DNA of 64,000 bases from Harmothoe impar (taxonomy: Eukaryota > Annelida > Polychaeta > Phyllodocida > Polynoidae): positions 53,489,800 to 53,553,799 of the forward strand of contig OX381714.1 in assembly GCA_947462335.1 (NCBI GenBank). The letters are read 5' to 3'. The notes under the pieces are model-generated. The model ran no database searches and was not told the origin of the DNA. It worked only from the letters and a program-made list of their open reading frames with translations. Shown here in pieces: positions 52,599 through 63,096 of this stretch. Every line of letters starts with the position of its first letter. Positions within the stretch are counted from its first letter, which is position 1. The translations under genes were made by a program, and so were the position numbers.

Positions 52599-55541
52599 AT
52601 GGCTTCGGCGTCTGGCTCTCATTCCGAACGATCGGCCCTCGACGAGGTGTCCGAAGCATTTATGGAGACCGAGGCGATGTCGCCAGTAACCAAGAACGAA
52701 GAAAGTGCATTGAATGAGGATATTTCCGAAGCAGAGGAGGTTATGGGAATGGAGATTGAGGAAATCCTGGAACGATCGGAGGAGCCGCTGCTCGAACCGA
52801 ATCTGGATGGATTTAAATCGAGGTACGACGGTCGGGAAGTTCATATTCACGACCGGATCCTAGAAGGAGACCGAAAGTGTTGGGACGCAACCACTAGGGA
52901 CTGCGTTCGGCACTTCCTATCCCCGACAGAATACGCAGCACTACCATCCGAATGGCTGCTGTTTTACAATCGGACTGAGGCTGGACTGCAAGTGAGTCAG
53001 TCGTTCCGGAGGGCGATGTTCGATTGCGAAATCGCATATCGGCAGAATCGCCTTCCGAACCTACCACATGTATTGACTGACCATACTGGAATGGGGGTGA
53101 CCGGAATGGATACCGCGGGAGAGGTATTGTACCGGGAACCCGATATGGAGAAAGAACCCAGGACTGCAGAGGACTGGGTAGAACGAGCGGAGCATCCGGG
53201 CACCCCGAGGCTCTACACTCTGGATGGAGACGAGTTGCTTCGTCGACTGGAAGAGTGTTCCGAGCCGGAGGAAAAGTTGAACGGAATCATCAGTACGATG
53301 ATTCGAGAGGGGACCTATGCCACTAGGGCATATGTTCCCGGGGAAGAGGAAGAGCTGAGCTCTGCTCAACATAAAGAGCGGTTGGCATCTATCCGAAAGG
53401 GTAAAGCCATCCTGAAGGCCGCCAAACAAAAGGGCAGTTTATCAACCGGGAGTGAAACCGAGGGAGAGGAAACGCCAAAGAAAACGAAAGTTAAAGGAGT
53501 GAAGGGAAGAGCAAAGAAAAAGTCTCTGACCGACACCGAATCTGACAGTGATCAGGGTGCCTTCACACCGGTCCTGTCAGCGAAAGAAAAGAAGAAGTTG
53601 AAGGAAGCTAAGAAAGACATAAAAATGACTGTGCCTCCGAAAGTGATTGCCAAAGTCACAGAGGTAGTAGGCAAGAAAGATCCTTCGAGTGATAACCCAC
53701 TAAAAGGACGAATGGCGGCCATACAGGCTGCTGCCACCGCTAAGGTCGGCAATATAATTAAAGGAGTGACTAAGAAGCCAGCAAAAAGGAGTGAACCCGA
53801 AGATAGTCCGGACGACGAGTCTGGACCGGACTCGGGTGCCGAACCTCCGGAAACCGATCCGGATCCAACTGCACAGGATCCGGAGGAGCAGATGGAGGTT
53901 CCGAATGAGGAGGAACCAGAGGGGGAAGAAGAAGGAGAGGGTAAAGAGGGGTCGAAGAATGATGAAGAACGAGAAAGAGAACAACGAATCTGGAAGAACA
54001 GTGAGGCGAAGTTCGCACACTTCATTCCGGGTTCGTTCGAAGAATGTGCAAAGGGCAAGAAAGCTTACGGTTGCCCCGAACCCCGTAATATGAATGACGA
54101 AAGCGATGACGAGGATTGGATTCGGGAAACCGAAGACGATCCCTTGCCATCAGATTTCTATCTAGAATGGTTCAAACAACTGACCAAATATCCTGAAGGC
54201 TACTACATAAGAGACCAGAAGTCGAAATTGCGCTGGGCCTACTTATGTTGGTATCAGAAAGACGGTGAGCGATATTGTCCGTTCACCATTTGTATAGAAG
54301 AGAAAGGAACGGACAGGACATATCCGACAGCAATGCGGTTCCTGAGACATCTATGCGAACGGCACTTCCACCACACGGTGGTGTACGAATGTGCCAATTC
54401 GAAAGGGCAGCGGGATAGCGCAACCTGCAATGGTTGCGTTACTCCCAGAAGGGGTGTGATGCTTCGACATCTGAAGTTTTGCCACAGCCCCGGACTGAGT
54501 GCAGCACGCGAGAAAGTAGTGAGTCTGCACGATAAAGTGATGACAGAATATAATAAAATGATCCCTTCGGACTTTAAGCACATCGGCGTGAAGACAGATT
54601 CGTTCTGTAATGTGCACGAGTCCACGAAGGGCAAGCTATGTGCGAGAGTTGCCCTAGTGAGAGCTAGAGGTAAATTTCAGATGAAGAACGAACTCTTCTC
54701 TAGAGTGTGTGAATGGAGGGGTGATCCACCCAAGGCAAAAATTGACGAGAAGAGGCGGGCTAGCCGCAGTCCCGCAAGTGTCAGAGGAAAGAAATCTCGG
54801 TCTGATTCTCCGGAAACCCCGGAGTTTAAGAAGCCACTGGCTGTGGCTCGTGACTCGAGATCTACACAACAGAAACGGAAAGATTCGACTGTATATCAGT
54901 CGCCAATGAGTGGGAGGTCAGACTCACGTCCGTCCTCGTCAGCAAGTTCGGCTTCGGCCTCAGCATCAGCGTCAGCCTCGCAGAGTGATCCTACACCTGC
55001 TTGGTTCGACCGGAAAGAACCGACCCGTGGGCCGGAGACTGATGAATTCCCCGAATTGAGTGCACAGAAGGTTCCGGAACGTGTCGAACCTGCATTGACT
55101 CAGATTCCGGACAATAGGCCCCGACTGAGCACGAGACCGGTGGAGCTATATTTTGATCCGAATGACAAAGTGGTGTGCGTCCAAGCCCAGCAGGCAGTGG
55201 ACAACTTCCAGGAGACTCAGAGGGAATTGGCTGTCCGATACAACCAGGGGGTGGCGAACTTGTTTGCCCGCTCTCTGGTCGAACAGGAAGCCAAGACACG
55301 AGCGTCCCTGGAGAAAGATAACGAGGTGCTTCTGGCCGCCGAAACGACTAAAATACGGAACGAAGCCAAGCTAGCCGCATCCCGGACGGCTTTGGCTCAG
55401 AAACGGCTACAAGAGTCAAATGACCGAAATGAGGCTATGAACGTCAAGTTCCAGCAAGTATTTGGAGTGTTCTTGGACGAGTGGGATGGCACCCGCGAAT
55501 CCGCTCTGGAGCTGCTAAAGAATCAGAGTGAGGAGGGGTGA
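52599..55541 (+). CDS. ORF3: putative zinc-finger, coiled-coil accessory protein of the Gypsy element
   Basis: 980 aa from the ATG at 52599 (ACGATGG, A at -3 and G at +4); an earlier in-frame TTG at 52587 is less likely. I do not recognise the family. Residues 1-65 are acidic. About 70-165 look globular (KCWDATTRDCVRHFLSP). About 270-400 are lysine-rich and about 400-465 strongly acidic. Two putative C2H2 fingers follow: C560-x4-C565-x18-H584-x4-H589 and C610-x2-C613-x10-H624-x4-H629. About 710-800 are basic, then serine/alanine-rich with RRASRSP-type sites. About 850-970 are a predicted coiled coil. There is no signal peptide or hydrophobic segment, so it is not an envelope. Inference: a nucleic-acid-binding, perhaps nuclear, protein that helps integration-site choice, RNA handling or escape from silencing. 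Existence of the ORF is certain; the function is not. Confidence 0.9.
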   Translation: MASASGSHSERSALDEVSEAFMETEAMSPVTKNEESALNEDISEAEEVMGMEIEEILERSEEPLLEPNLDGFKSRYDGREVHIHDRILEGDRKCWDATTRDCVRHFLSPTEYAALPSEWLLFYNRTEAGLQVSQSFRRAMFDCEIAYRQNRLPNLPHVLTDHTGMGVTGMDTAGEVLYREPDMEKEPRTAEDWVERAEHPGTPRLYTLDGDELLRRLEECSEPEEKLNGIISTMIREGTYATRAYVPGEEEELSSAQHKERLASIRKGKAILKAAKQKGSLSTGSETEGEETPKKTKVKGVKGRAKKKSLTDTESDSDQGAFTPVLSAKEKKKLKEAKKDIKMTVPPKVIAKVTEVVGKKDPSSDNPLKGRMAAIQAAATAKVGNIIKGVTKKPAKRSEPEDSPDDESGPDSGAEPPETDPDPTAQDPEEQMEVPNEEEPEGEEEGEGKEGSKNDEEREREQRIWKNSEAKFAHFIPGSFEECAKGKKAYGCPEPRNMNDESDDEDWIRETEDDPLPSDFYLEWFKQLTKYPEGYYIRDQKSKLRWAYLCWYQKDGERYCPFTICIEEKGTDRTYPTAMRFLRHLCERHFHHTVVYECANSKGQRDSATCNGCVTPRRGVMLRHLKFCHSPGLSAAREKVVSLHDKVMTEYNKMIPSDFKHIGVKTDSFCNVHESTKGKLCARVALVRARGKFQMKNELFSRVCEWRGDPPKAKIDEKRRASRSPASVRGKKSRSDSPETPEFKKPLAVARDSRSTQQKRKDSTVYQSPMSGRSDSRPSSSASSASASASASASQSDPTPAWFDRKEPTRGPETDEFPELSAQKVPERVEPALTQIPDNRPRLSTRPVELYFDPNDKVVCVQAQQAVDNFQETQRELAVRYNQGVANLFARSLVEQEAKTRASLEKDNEVLLAAETTKIRNEAKLAASRTALAQKRLQESNDRNEAMNVKFQQVFGVFLDEWDGTRESALELLKNQSEEG

Positions 55542-55682
55542 GCCCACGAGTTGAGAGTGAGAAAACATGAGTGACCTTGACATTCGAATGAGAACGAGTT
55601 AGTGTAGTATGAACGTCTACTGAATTCGAACAACAGTAACCGGAGTACGCAGAAGGAATACGGTGACCAGACATCGGAAGAG

Positions 55683-55869
55683 GAGAGCACCACTCACCCG
55701 TTCGGAAGAACGTGTCTGTTCAGCTAGAACAGAGACAGCAGTACGATAACGAAGATGAGAGCACCACTAACCCGTTCGAATGAACGTGCCTGTTCAGTTC
55801 GGGACAGGACGGCTGTTGAAGAGGAGAGCACCACACACCCGAGTCCTTCCGAAAGGATGGTACTTCGTG
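55683..55869 (+). repeat. Three tandem structured repeats in the 3' UTR
   Basis: GAGAGCACCAC starts units at 55683, 55757 and 55824. Units 1 and 2 continue CCCGTTCGGAAGAACG and CCCGTTCGAATGAACG (stem CGTTC/GAACG), each followed by a second hairpin based on CTGTTC...GAACAG or its wobble form. Unit 3 has GTCCTTCCGAAAGGAT. The stems are kept while the loops differ, which suggests a selected RNA structure. Confidence 0.65.
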
Positions 55870-56203
55870 CCTAACCAATGTAAAAAAAAAAAGGTTAGGA
55901 TGGCTGCCCGGATCTTCAGTTTTTTGTTCCTGTTTTGTTTTTTTATCATGAGAGATGTCAAGTTGTTCTAGTCGCTAATCTATATATGATTGTATGTATA
56001 CTATACTTGTGTCCTTAATAATTCAAAATGTGTCTAGCCGTTCGGATAAATTACCACCTATGTAAATAATATTAGTTTTGTATATTATTATATACCCTAC
56101 TGTGTTCACGACGTAACATAACGCTTTACTAACATAAACTCAGTTCTATGAGTTTATATAATATTGTACATATATTTAAACAAAGTAAGCGTATGTAATG
56201 TCT

Positions 56204-56214
56204 GGGGGGGGTGG
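56204..56214 (+). promoter_or_regulatory. Polypurine tract
   Basis: GGGGGGGGTGG immediately precedes the 3' LTR, in the position of the plus-strand primer. Confidence 0.75.
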
Positions 56215-56535
56215 TGTAGGGACACTAATATTAGTATTGTTATCGAACGCCTACAAGGTAGTTCGGGCGGCCAGAGCCAGGGGGCACCCCTATCGGAAGC
56301 GGACAGTATATAAGCTGTCCTCACCCCCTTGCTCTGGCAGACCTTCTCAGGTCTCTGACTGTATAACATATTGAAAGCATCGAAAGATAATCATATACCG
56401 ATCGAACCTCATATACCTCAAGGACTAGCTTTATTGTACAGGTGAACGCTAATAAAATCCTGTTTCTTGCATCTCTACATGAAAACTGCAGTTCGAGTCC
56501 TTATTTAATCGAATTACCTAAAGACGAACTCTACA
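56215..56535 (+). repeat. 3' LTR
   Basis: 321 bp, TGTAG...CTACA, no difference from the 5' LTR found by eye. Followed by CACC, the right target-site duplication (56536-56539). Confidence 0.97.
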
Positions 56536-56539
56536 CACC

Positions 56540-57104
56540 TTTAAATACAACTCATAAGATATATAATATAAATGTACACGTACCAACAGAAGTTTGTGTT
56601 ATTATTTTCCCCGTATTTCCTGACGTTCAATACAAGTTACAGTCAGGGTTTCTATTGGTTACAGCACTGGCTGTATAACATTAGTGAACAGTATGGGGTT
56701 GACAAATTTGCCAACAGAAAATATCTCTATCTAAACTTACTCTAAAAAGCACACATGGAATTGGGTAATTGTATGCACTCTATTCTCCACAAAATCAGGC
56801 CAGTTTAAATGGCACCCTACCGTTACTGGCCCGATTCTATAAAGTCCAAAGCCAGACTGAATCGTATGTAAATAATCATCGATCGGATGGGACAAGGACA
56901 AGTTCCAACAAATACAGGCCTTTTCACACCCGCCCAACACCCCGTATCAAATATCAATCAGTGCCAGGGACCATTTTAGGATGTATGTCAGAAAAACCCC
57001 TCCAGGAACTAGTTACATAAAACCCCAAGGTGCCACACAAAGACAGGGGTCCAGGCGGGTCAATATGGGAGAGGAGGGTGGTCAACAATGGGTGGACGTA
57101 ACCC
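56540..57104. other. Gene-free stretch
   Basis: Right flank of the retrotransposon, AT-rich, no gene supported. Confidence 0.35.
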
Positions 57105-57362
57105 ATAACCCTTTAAGGATCGCCTTGTGCTTTAATGTGATCCACCCTTTGTCGGCATGATGCATGAATGCAGCCCTGGTGAGTAGACTACCCAATGATG
57201 CATTCAAGCACCATTCAAAATCCTTGTGAATCCATCAACTCAATAGGGTCGGTATAATGCCTAAATGCGACACTGGTGAGTTACTCACCAGGGCTGTATT
57301 CATGCATCATCTCGACCAGGGGGATCATGCATTAAAGCACTATGCTACCCCTAAAGGGTTAA
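57105..57362. mobile_element. Family A MITE, full copy
   Basis: ATAACCCTTTAAGGATCGCCT to ACCCCTAAAGGGTTAA. The right arm is near-perfect around GGTGAGTTACTCACC. ATAA on the left versus TTAA on the right. Confidence 0.85.
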
Positions 57363-58718
57363 CACCTTTCGGCTGAGGGGATTTGGGTGGTGGTGTGGCT
57401 GTATATGCCTTATTCTGACGTTAAGGGTGAGAAGTGCGACTCATACAGAGGGATAGAGGTGAATAGGGAGGGGAGGGCGTGACACTGCATTTGGTCAATC
57501 AATTAAATGGTGTCAAAGTCAGTGACACCGTTCTTCTGTTCCCTGACGACGCCCAAGTGACACATTTAACGTTAAGGCGTGTGCAGTTCATCATAGGTTT
57601 TTACCATACTGTCAAAATAGTTAATTCAAAAAGATTATGAAATACAAACCTCCCCTAGATTATATTGCTCATGTATACTACCTTTTAGCATAGTACCGGA
57701 ATACACATGACTATGAAGACATGTCAGTATTACGTGTATACGTGTAGTTACTTGGAGAGCTGGAGCGACAGAGGAAGGAGAGAAAGAGACAGAAGATGAG
57801 CATATCAATTTAATTTTTTCAATCTTAATTTAAACGTTTATTATACTGAACAGAACATTCTACAAATTACTGCAGTTATTAACAGTCCCCTCAGTTGGAA
57901 TCAAAGAAGGATTCGAATAATTCCTTAATTTAACATTCATTTAATACATTGCCAAACCTTCTTTTAGCTTTCATATACAATGGAAGAATTAAATACATAA
58001 TACATATTAATTCACAATCACACTTTAACATATGGAGGAACACTTCGTATTGATACCAATGATACACAGCATCGCCATATTTAAAGCTGCCTCTAAATGA
58101 ATAATGTATAGCTATGTGTAAAGATGCATGAAAATAGTTTCCAACTCAAAAACTGTAAAACTAAATATATTTGACCACCCACATATCCTTTATGGGCCAC
58201 ACATTAAAGCTGCGTGCTCATGGGTATAGATATATTATAATTATCTAAATATATTATGATGAGCCTTCAAAAGGAACATAAATACTGGCAACCTGATCAT
58301 CCCACCAACTTAAAAGTAATAAGGCAAACAAAACTAATCCTGGATTCCATTTCACTCCCCCCATTCAGTTCATAAATCAAAGAAATATGATCACCACCAC
58401 ACTAAACACCCCCATGCCAGCCGCCCACGCAAATATGATATATCATATATACAGGCTTGTGGATTTACTCTCTGCCAATATTTTAAAATGTTGGTATAAC
58501 CTTGAGGAAACATAGAACGAGAGAGCAGACACTTGACAGATGTGAAGGCCAAGATGGATATCATGTAAAGTGTGTATGACAGAACAAAGAACGTTATTAT
58601 ATTGGAATGGAAATAAGAAGTAGAACAGTGGATATCAATGTCAAGAAAGACGAAAGTCGGATAAATCCTGTGGGGCGAGGGAACAGAAATTATTTCTTGG
58701 AACTTGGGCAGGGGGGGT

Positions 58719-58720
<2 letters not shown>
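57363..58720. other. Gene-free AT-rich stretch
   Basis: 57593-57702 has weak family B-like words (ATAGTTAATTCAAAAAGAT, TAGATTATATTGCTCATGTA). No gene elsewhere. Confidence 0.35.
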
Positions 58721-58800
<80 letters not shown>

Positions 58801-58890
58801 AGAGAGACAGAGAGAGAGAGAGAGAAACAGAGAGACAGAGTGAGATACAGAGAGAGAGACAGAGAGAGATACAGACAGACAGACAGAGAA
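58721..58890. repeat. (GA)n microsatellite and purine-rich derivative
   Basis: GA dinucleotides to about 58797, then GAGACAGA and GACA-rich variants to about 58890. Similar GACAGA-rich sequence continues at 59030-59180. Open frames here only read the repeat. Confidence 0.95.
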
Positions 58891-59561
58891 GTTCTGGCAA
58901 GAGGGGACTAGAAAGTTATGTTGATAGATTCCCAACTATATCATTGGTCCCGTTCATCACCCATGCTATAGCTGCACAGTTAGCACAGTTAACATACCTT
59001 TATAATAGTCCCATCCCCAGACCGACAGAGACATGACGGAGAGAGGAAGCGATAGAAACAGACACACGGACGTATATAGAGAGACAGGACGAGAGGAAAT
59101 TGTAAATAGACAGACGGATAGACAGAGACAGACTGCGACAGACGGACAGAAAGAGACAGACAGACACAGATAGAAAAGGAGACACAGCAAGATACAAGGA
59201 CGGAGGACCCCCCAAGGAGACAGAAGCAGAGACTAAGGATCATAATACCAATTGAGATAAAAACAAACACTGTGACATAAAGCACACATTTAATACACCA
59301 ACCTAAAAAAGCACACTCCCCCATATAACATTAAGCATTGCGGAGCATGACGTGACGTATTGACACTGGCCCCCTGACACGTCCGACACCTGACACATAC
59401 GTGACCACCCTACAGTCCCAGCCCACCCAGGTCCCACACCCCGACACCGCCGCCGCCACCACCCCGGGGCAGTCTACCCCAGGGCGCCGCGGCCAACGCC
59501 GCCGCCGCCTAGGGCGTCTTTTGGTGTGCCGCAAGGGTCTACAATAGGACTCCTTCTTATG
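58891..59561. other. Gene-free stretch
   Basis: GACAGA-rich 59030-59180; a CCGCCGCC-rich segment at 59450-59515. No gene supported. Confidence 0.35.
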
Positions 59562-59810
59562 ATGACCTCATAAGGGCCGCATAGTGCATTGATGCAGTAT
59601 GCGATTTGTCGTCATGATGCCTGCATGCAGCCCTGGCGAATAACTCGCCAGCGCTGCATTCAAGCAGCGTACCGGCCCTATGGGAGTGATACAATCTTGA
59701 AGGTTGGCGGAATGCAGCTCTGGCAAGTAGAGTCACTATGCCCTCATTCCTGCCTCAGGACAACCAGGGGATTTTCACATTAAAGTAGTATGTGGTCCTT
59801 AAATGGTTAA
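59562..59810. mobile_element. Family A MITE
   Basis: ATGACCTCATAAGGGCCGCAT to GTCCTTAAATGGTTAA. The left arm is near-perfect (CAGCCCTGGCGAATAACTCG); the right arm is shortened. Confidence 0.8.
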
Positions 59811-60608
59811 CTAGTTTACAGACATCAGAGGGGGACGGGAGAGAGGTAGTAGACGACGCTGACATGTTCCTCCATGTTGATTTGGCTCGTATAACGCGAT
59901 CTGGCCGCGATGCTCGAGTTTAACATCAAATATTTTGACATTGTCCTTTTTCTCCCTCAGGAGTGTTGGTCTGGCCGGGAGGAGCCAGTCGGGGTGCTGT
60001 GGACAAATCTCGGCATGAGTGGGTTGTTGTGTGCCGGCCTTGGTGGAGTGTGCATTTGGCACTTGGACCTGGTGGCTGTCTATTATATCTGAAGTATATA
60101 TTTATATTTATATATTGACTTAGACCTAGCACTGTGCCGCCACTGTTCCACCCCCCCCCCCCCCGACCAAACTCATGATGTACACACCTACCCCAGCTAC
60201 CGACATGTCGGGTTACTTTAAAGGCGTCATATTTGATTGGATATTATTTACCTTTTGGCTGGAGTTATATTTCCCTTTAACGTTCATAGAAAAAAACATT
60301 AATATTTCGCAAAGAGGTTTCTGGCAATAACACCAGATTAGAATAAAAGTAGAGAAAATAATAATATCTTTTTTTTTGTGGCAGAGGAAATAAAAGTGTC
60401 ATTTTCATTATATATAGTGCTAGTGGATGACAAACTGTTATAAAAGCGCATCTACCAGCAAATAAATCTTGCATGTGAAAGTTGGATACGCCCCACTGGT
60501 GAATCTACATAAAAGTGAGCATCACATTTTGGCTGGCTTTCAAATGGGAATAATAGGTACATTTAGCTTATGCTTACTCCACGGGCGACAGGCGTTAAAA
60601 TTGGGCTG
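59811..60608. other. Gene-free stretch
   Basis: No gene supported; C tract near 60151-60165. Confidence 0.35.
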
Positions 60609-60858
60609 TCGTTCTTTAAGGGTCGCATAGTGCTTTAATGGGCTATGACCTTTGTCATCATGATGCATGAATGCAGCACTGAAGATTCTACTCACAAGGG
60701 CTGCGTTCATGTCAACTGTTTAGGAGTGTCTCAACCCTGTAGGGTCAGCATGATGATTGTATGCAGCACTGGCGAGTTAATCACCAGGGCTGCGTCCATG
60801 CATCATGAAAACAAAGGGCATAGCACACTAAAGCACTATCCATCCCTTAAAGGGTTAA
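60609..60858. mobile_element. Family A MITE
   Basis: CGTTCTTTAAGGGTCGCATAG to CATCCCTTAAAGGGTTAA. Left terminus slightly altered; the left arm lost part of its return strand. Confidence 0.82.
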
Positions 60859-61280
60859 AATAGGTGTGTCGTCCAGGTGAATGTGATCACTTAACGTGCT
60901 ATAGGTGGGATCATTAATTATCACAACCAGGTATTGTGGCCACCACTCGGCCTGCTGCTTTGATGGCTTTATGTACGTTTTACCTTATTGTCCCCTCCCT
61001 CTGCGTGACCAGGGGCTGACTTGTAACCTTAATTATAACTGCCACCAATTGGTGGAGAACACACCGGGGAGGTTGAGGCCGTTATGGGGTGAGCTGTCCC
61101 CTGGAGGGTAAGGGTAGGGGGGTGAATGAGAATGGTTAAAGGTATTTATGATGGTGTGACGCCTCCTGGATGTAAGTTCATGTATGGGGATGGGTATAGT
61201 GCCTGGTGGTCGGGGGTAGGCGGGTAACAGGTATGGCTATAGTGCACGGGGATGGGTAAGAGGTTGGAGGATGTGGGGGT

Positions 61281-61524
61281 TTAATCCTTTAAGGACGACA
61301 TAATGTTTTAATGTGCTATGCCGTTGTGTGGGTATGATGCAGTCATGGTGAGTAGCTCACTAGTGCTCCATCCACACATTATAGCGACCCTAAATGATAC
61401 CCTCCCGATGGATTCTCATGAGACACTAAAGCATTGCCGATGAGCTACTCACCGGCGCTGCATTTGTGCATCATGAGAACATGGTTTGCCACTTTAGGGC
61501 ATGATGCCATCCTTGCAGGGTTAA
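61281..61524. mobile_element. Family A MITE, TTAA both sides
   Basis: TTAATCCTTTAAGGACGACAT to CATCCTTGCAGGGTTAA; arms diverged but symmetric. Confidence 0.8.
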
Positions 61525-61639
61525 TGTCACCATCGGCGGGCCGGGTACATCGCCCATTGATCGCCCCCCCCCGGGGCGCCACCACCACCACCACAGCGCA
61601 CCAACTGCTCATTTCAGGTTGGTTTGGATCCTGACGTGA

Positions 61640-61990
61640 CCGAGCACCGTTTGTCATGCTCCCCATGCCGTGTGTACGTCACAGGGACGTGACGCGCGCA
61701 CCAGCGCCGCCCGACGCGCCCTCTACCCCAAACAACCGCCACATTGTGTAAAAACAATGGGCAGAATGGCGGCTTTTGTCGACGTGCAACGCTGCACAGA
61801 TTCAATAGGCACACACGCTAAAAAGTTTGACTTGTAACTCAGCGCGCACATGGGGTCTGCGCATGCACGCCACAATCCCGGCTAGTCCCCGCCAGGGGGG
61901 GTTAGTATGTAGGGAGGGGGCACCAGGACGTCGACATGGCTTCTACGCATGCGCGTGCGGCTGCGCATTAACCCCATCCATCTCCGGACA
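61640..61990. promoter_or_regulatory. CpG-rich patch with three NRF1-like sites
   Basis: TGCGCATGCACG (61858-61869), TACGCATGCGCG (61944-61955) and a half-site CTGCGCAT (61961-61968), with GACGTGACGCGCGC (about 61685) and ATGGCGGC (about 61765). The setting is AT-rich. Promoter-like; no exon supported beyond a 23-codon frame at the ATGGCGGC. Confidence 0.4.
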
Positions 61991-62153
61991 CTTCCCATGA
62001 AGCAACATACACGGCACCATGAGCAGTTTATGTAAATTTTGTGAATTTTTCTATGATATTTTTGTTATGGTATAAAAATGGGAAAAATGGAGCGTTGGTT
62101 GGGTGGGGTGGAGTGGTGGATAGCAAACGGTGGTTGAATTTTTATGGGCATTT

Positions 62154-62509
62154 ATTGGCATGATGCATGGATGCAGCCCAGCATGCTTGTTGTATTCGCC
62201 AGGGCTGCATCCATGCATCATGCCAACATTGACGATGTATCAACCCAGTATGCTCAGTCTCGTGACGCTTTCATGCATCATGATGATTAAAGGCACCATG
62301 CATCACAGCACTATGCGACACCGGCGAGTAATTCGCCGGTGCTGCATCGGTACATCATGCCGACCCTTCAGGAGTATCTCAACCCATATATACGGTTGAC
62401 ATGATGCTTTAATGCAGCACTGGCGAGTTGCTCACCAGGGCTGCATTCATGCATTATGACGACCAAAGGCGTGATACATTAAAGCATTATGCCGTTCTTA
62501 AAGGGTTAA
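62154..62509. mobile_element. Two fused family A MITE copies
   Basis: A first copy (to about 62318, with an arm CCATGCATCATGCC and a tail ATTAAAGGCACCATGCATCA) runs without a terminus into a second copy. The second copy's first arm is ACACCGGCGAGTAATTCGCC and it ends TTCTTAAAGGGTTAA. Three foldback arms in all. Confidence 0.75.
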
Positions 62510-62964
62510 AGGTTTACACATGAGGCCCATTGTGATCCCTGCTGGTGGCTTGCAGGGAGGGACGTGCGCGGTCGGTGCCAAATCTGGCCAAGGTAAACAC
62601 CAATTTGTGGTGGAGATCAATGCGCCGACCCAGGACTTGATCAACCACCATGTCATGGATATCAAGTGGTGGCTGGGGGAGTAAGTGGCAGAACGGCACC
62701 AAGACGAGCCTGGACACCTAGGGAGATCCATCCCAAGCATTTAAACCCCAATTTATACTCACCAGAACTATAAACACCTGTCAAACATAGCAGACCATTG
62801 GAGCATCGGCCAGGCGCCCCCAAGCGGATAGGTCAAAAGAAAATATTTGAGTCACCTGATGAAGGCCACCTCGGCTGCAACGTTGTGATCCTGTATCTAA
62901 TAATGGTAAATAAAAGCCAATTGAAATAACAGTTCCGTTGTTCTTGTTGTACCCCAGTAAACAA
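62510..62964. other. Gene-free stretch
   Basis: GC-balanced 62520-62740 with open frames on the minus strand but no recognisable domain. No gene called. Confidence 0.3.
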
Positions 62965-63096
62965 AACGTTATACACCATTTTATAACGTTATATAACGTT
63001 ATATGTCAACGTTTTTCTAAGGCTCTATAGTATGACATAACGTTTTGTAAATTTTGAAACGTTATTTTGACGTAAAATAACGTTTTTTTGTTAGCT
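62965..63096 (+). mobile_element. AACGTT-rich short repeat, copy 2
   Basis: AACGTTATACACCATTTTAT, then GAAACGTTATTTTGACGTAA and AATAACG, ending TTTTTTTGTTAGCT; matches 29552-29660. Confidence 0.65.

Larger units (their letters stand above)
55542..56214 (+). other. 3' untranslated region of the Gypsy element
   Basis: No ORF of note. Holds three tandem hairpin repeats (55683-55869), a hairpin with an A-rich loop (55870-55899), U-rich tracts (55919-55947), an AT-rich stretch and the polypurine tract. Confidence 0.75.
44904..56535 (+). mobile_element. Intact 11.6-kb Ty3/Gypsy LTR retrotransposon with a third ORF
   Basis: Complete element: 321-bp LTRs (TGTAG...CTACA), primer-binding site, gag, pol in the -1 frame, a large third ORF and a polypurine tract. 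The order PR-RT-RH-IN defines Ty3/Gypsy. All three frames are open and the LTRs look identical, so the insertion is recent and may be competent. Most metazoan Gypsy elements are 5-7 kb; the extra length comes from an 816-aa Gag, the ORF3 module and its long flanks. The absence of a signal peptide or membrane segment in ORF3 argues against an envelope-bearing errantivirus. Confidence 0.97.

Noticed and set aside
52599..55541. ORF3 as a retroviral envelope
   Set aside because: No N-terminal hydrophobic signal, no transmembrane segment and no furin-type arrangement; its composition is highly charged and zinc-finger-like.
58704..59324. Overlapping open frames in the GA/CT-rich region
   Set aside because: They read a GA microsatellite and its purine-rich derivative.
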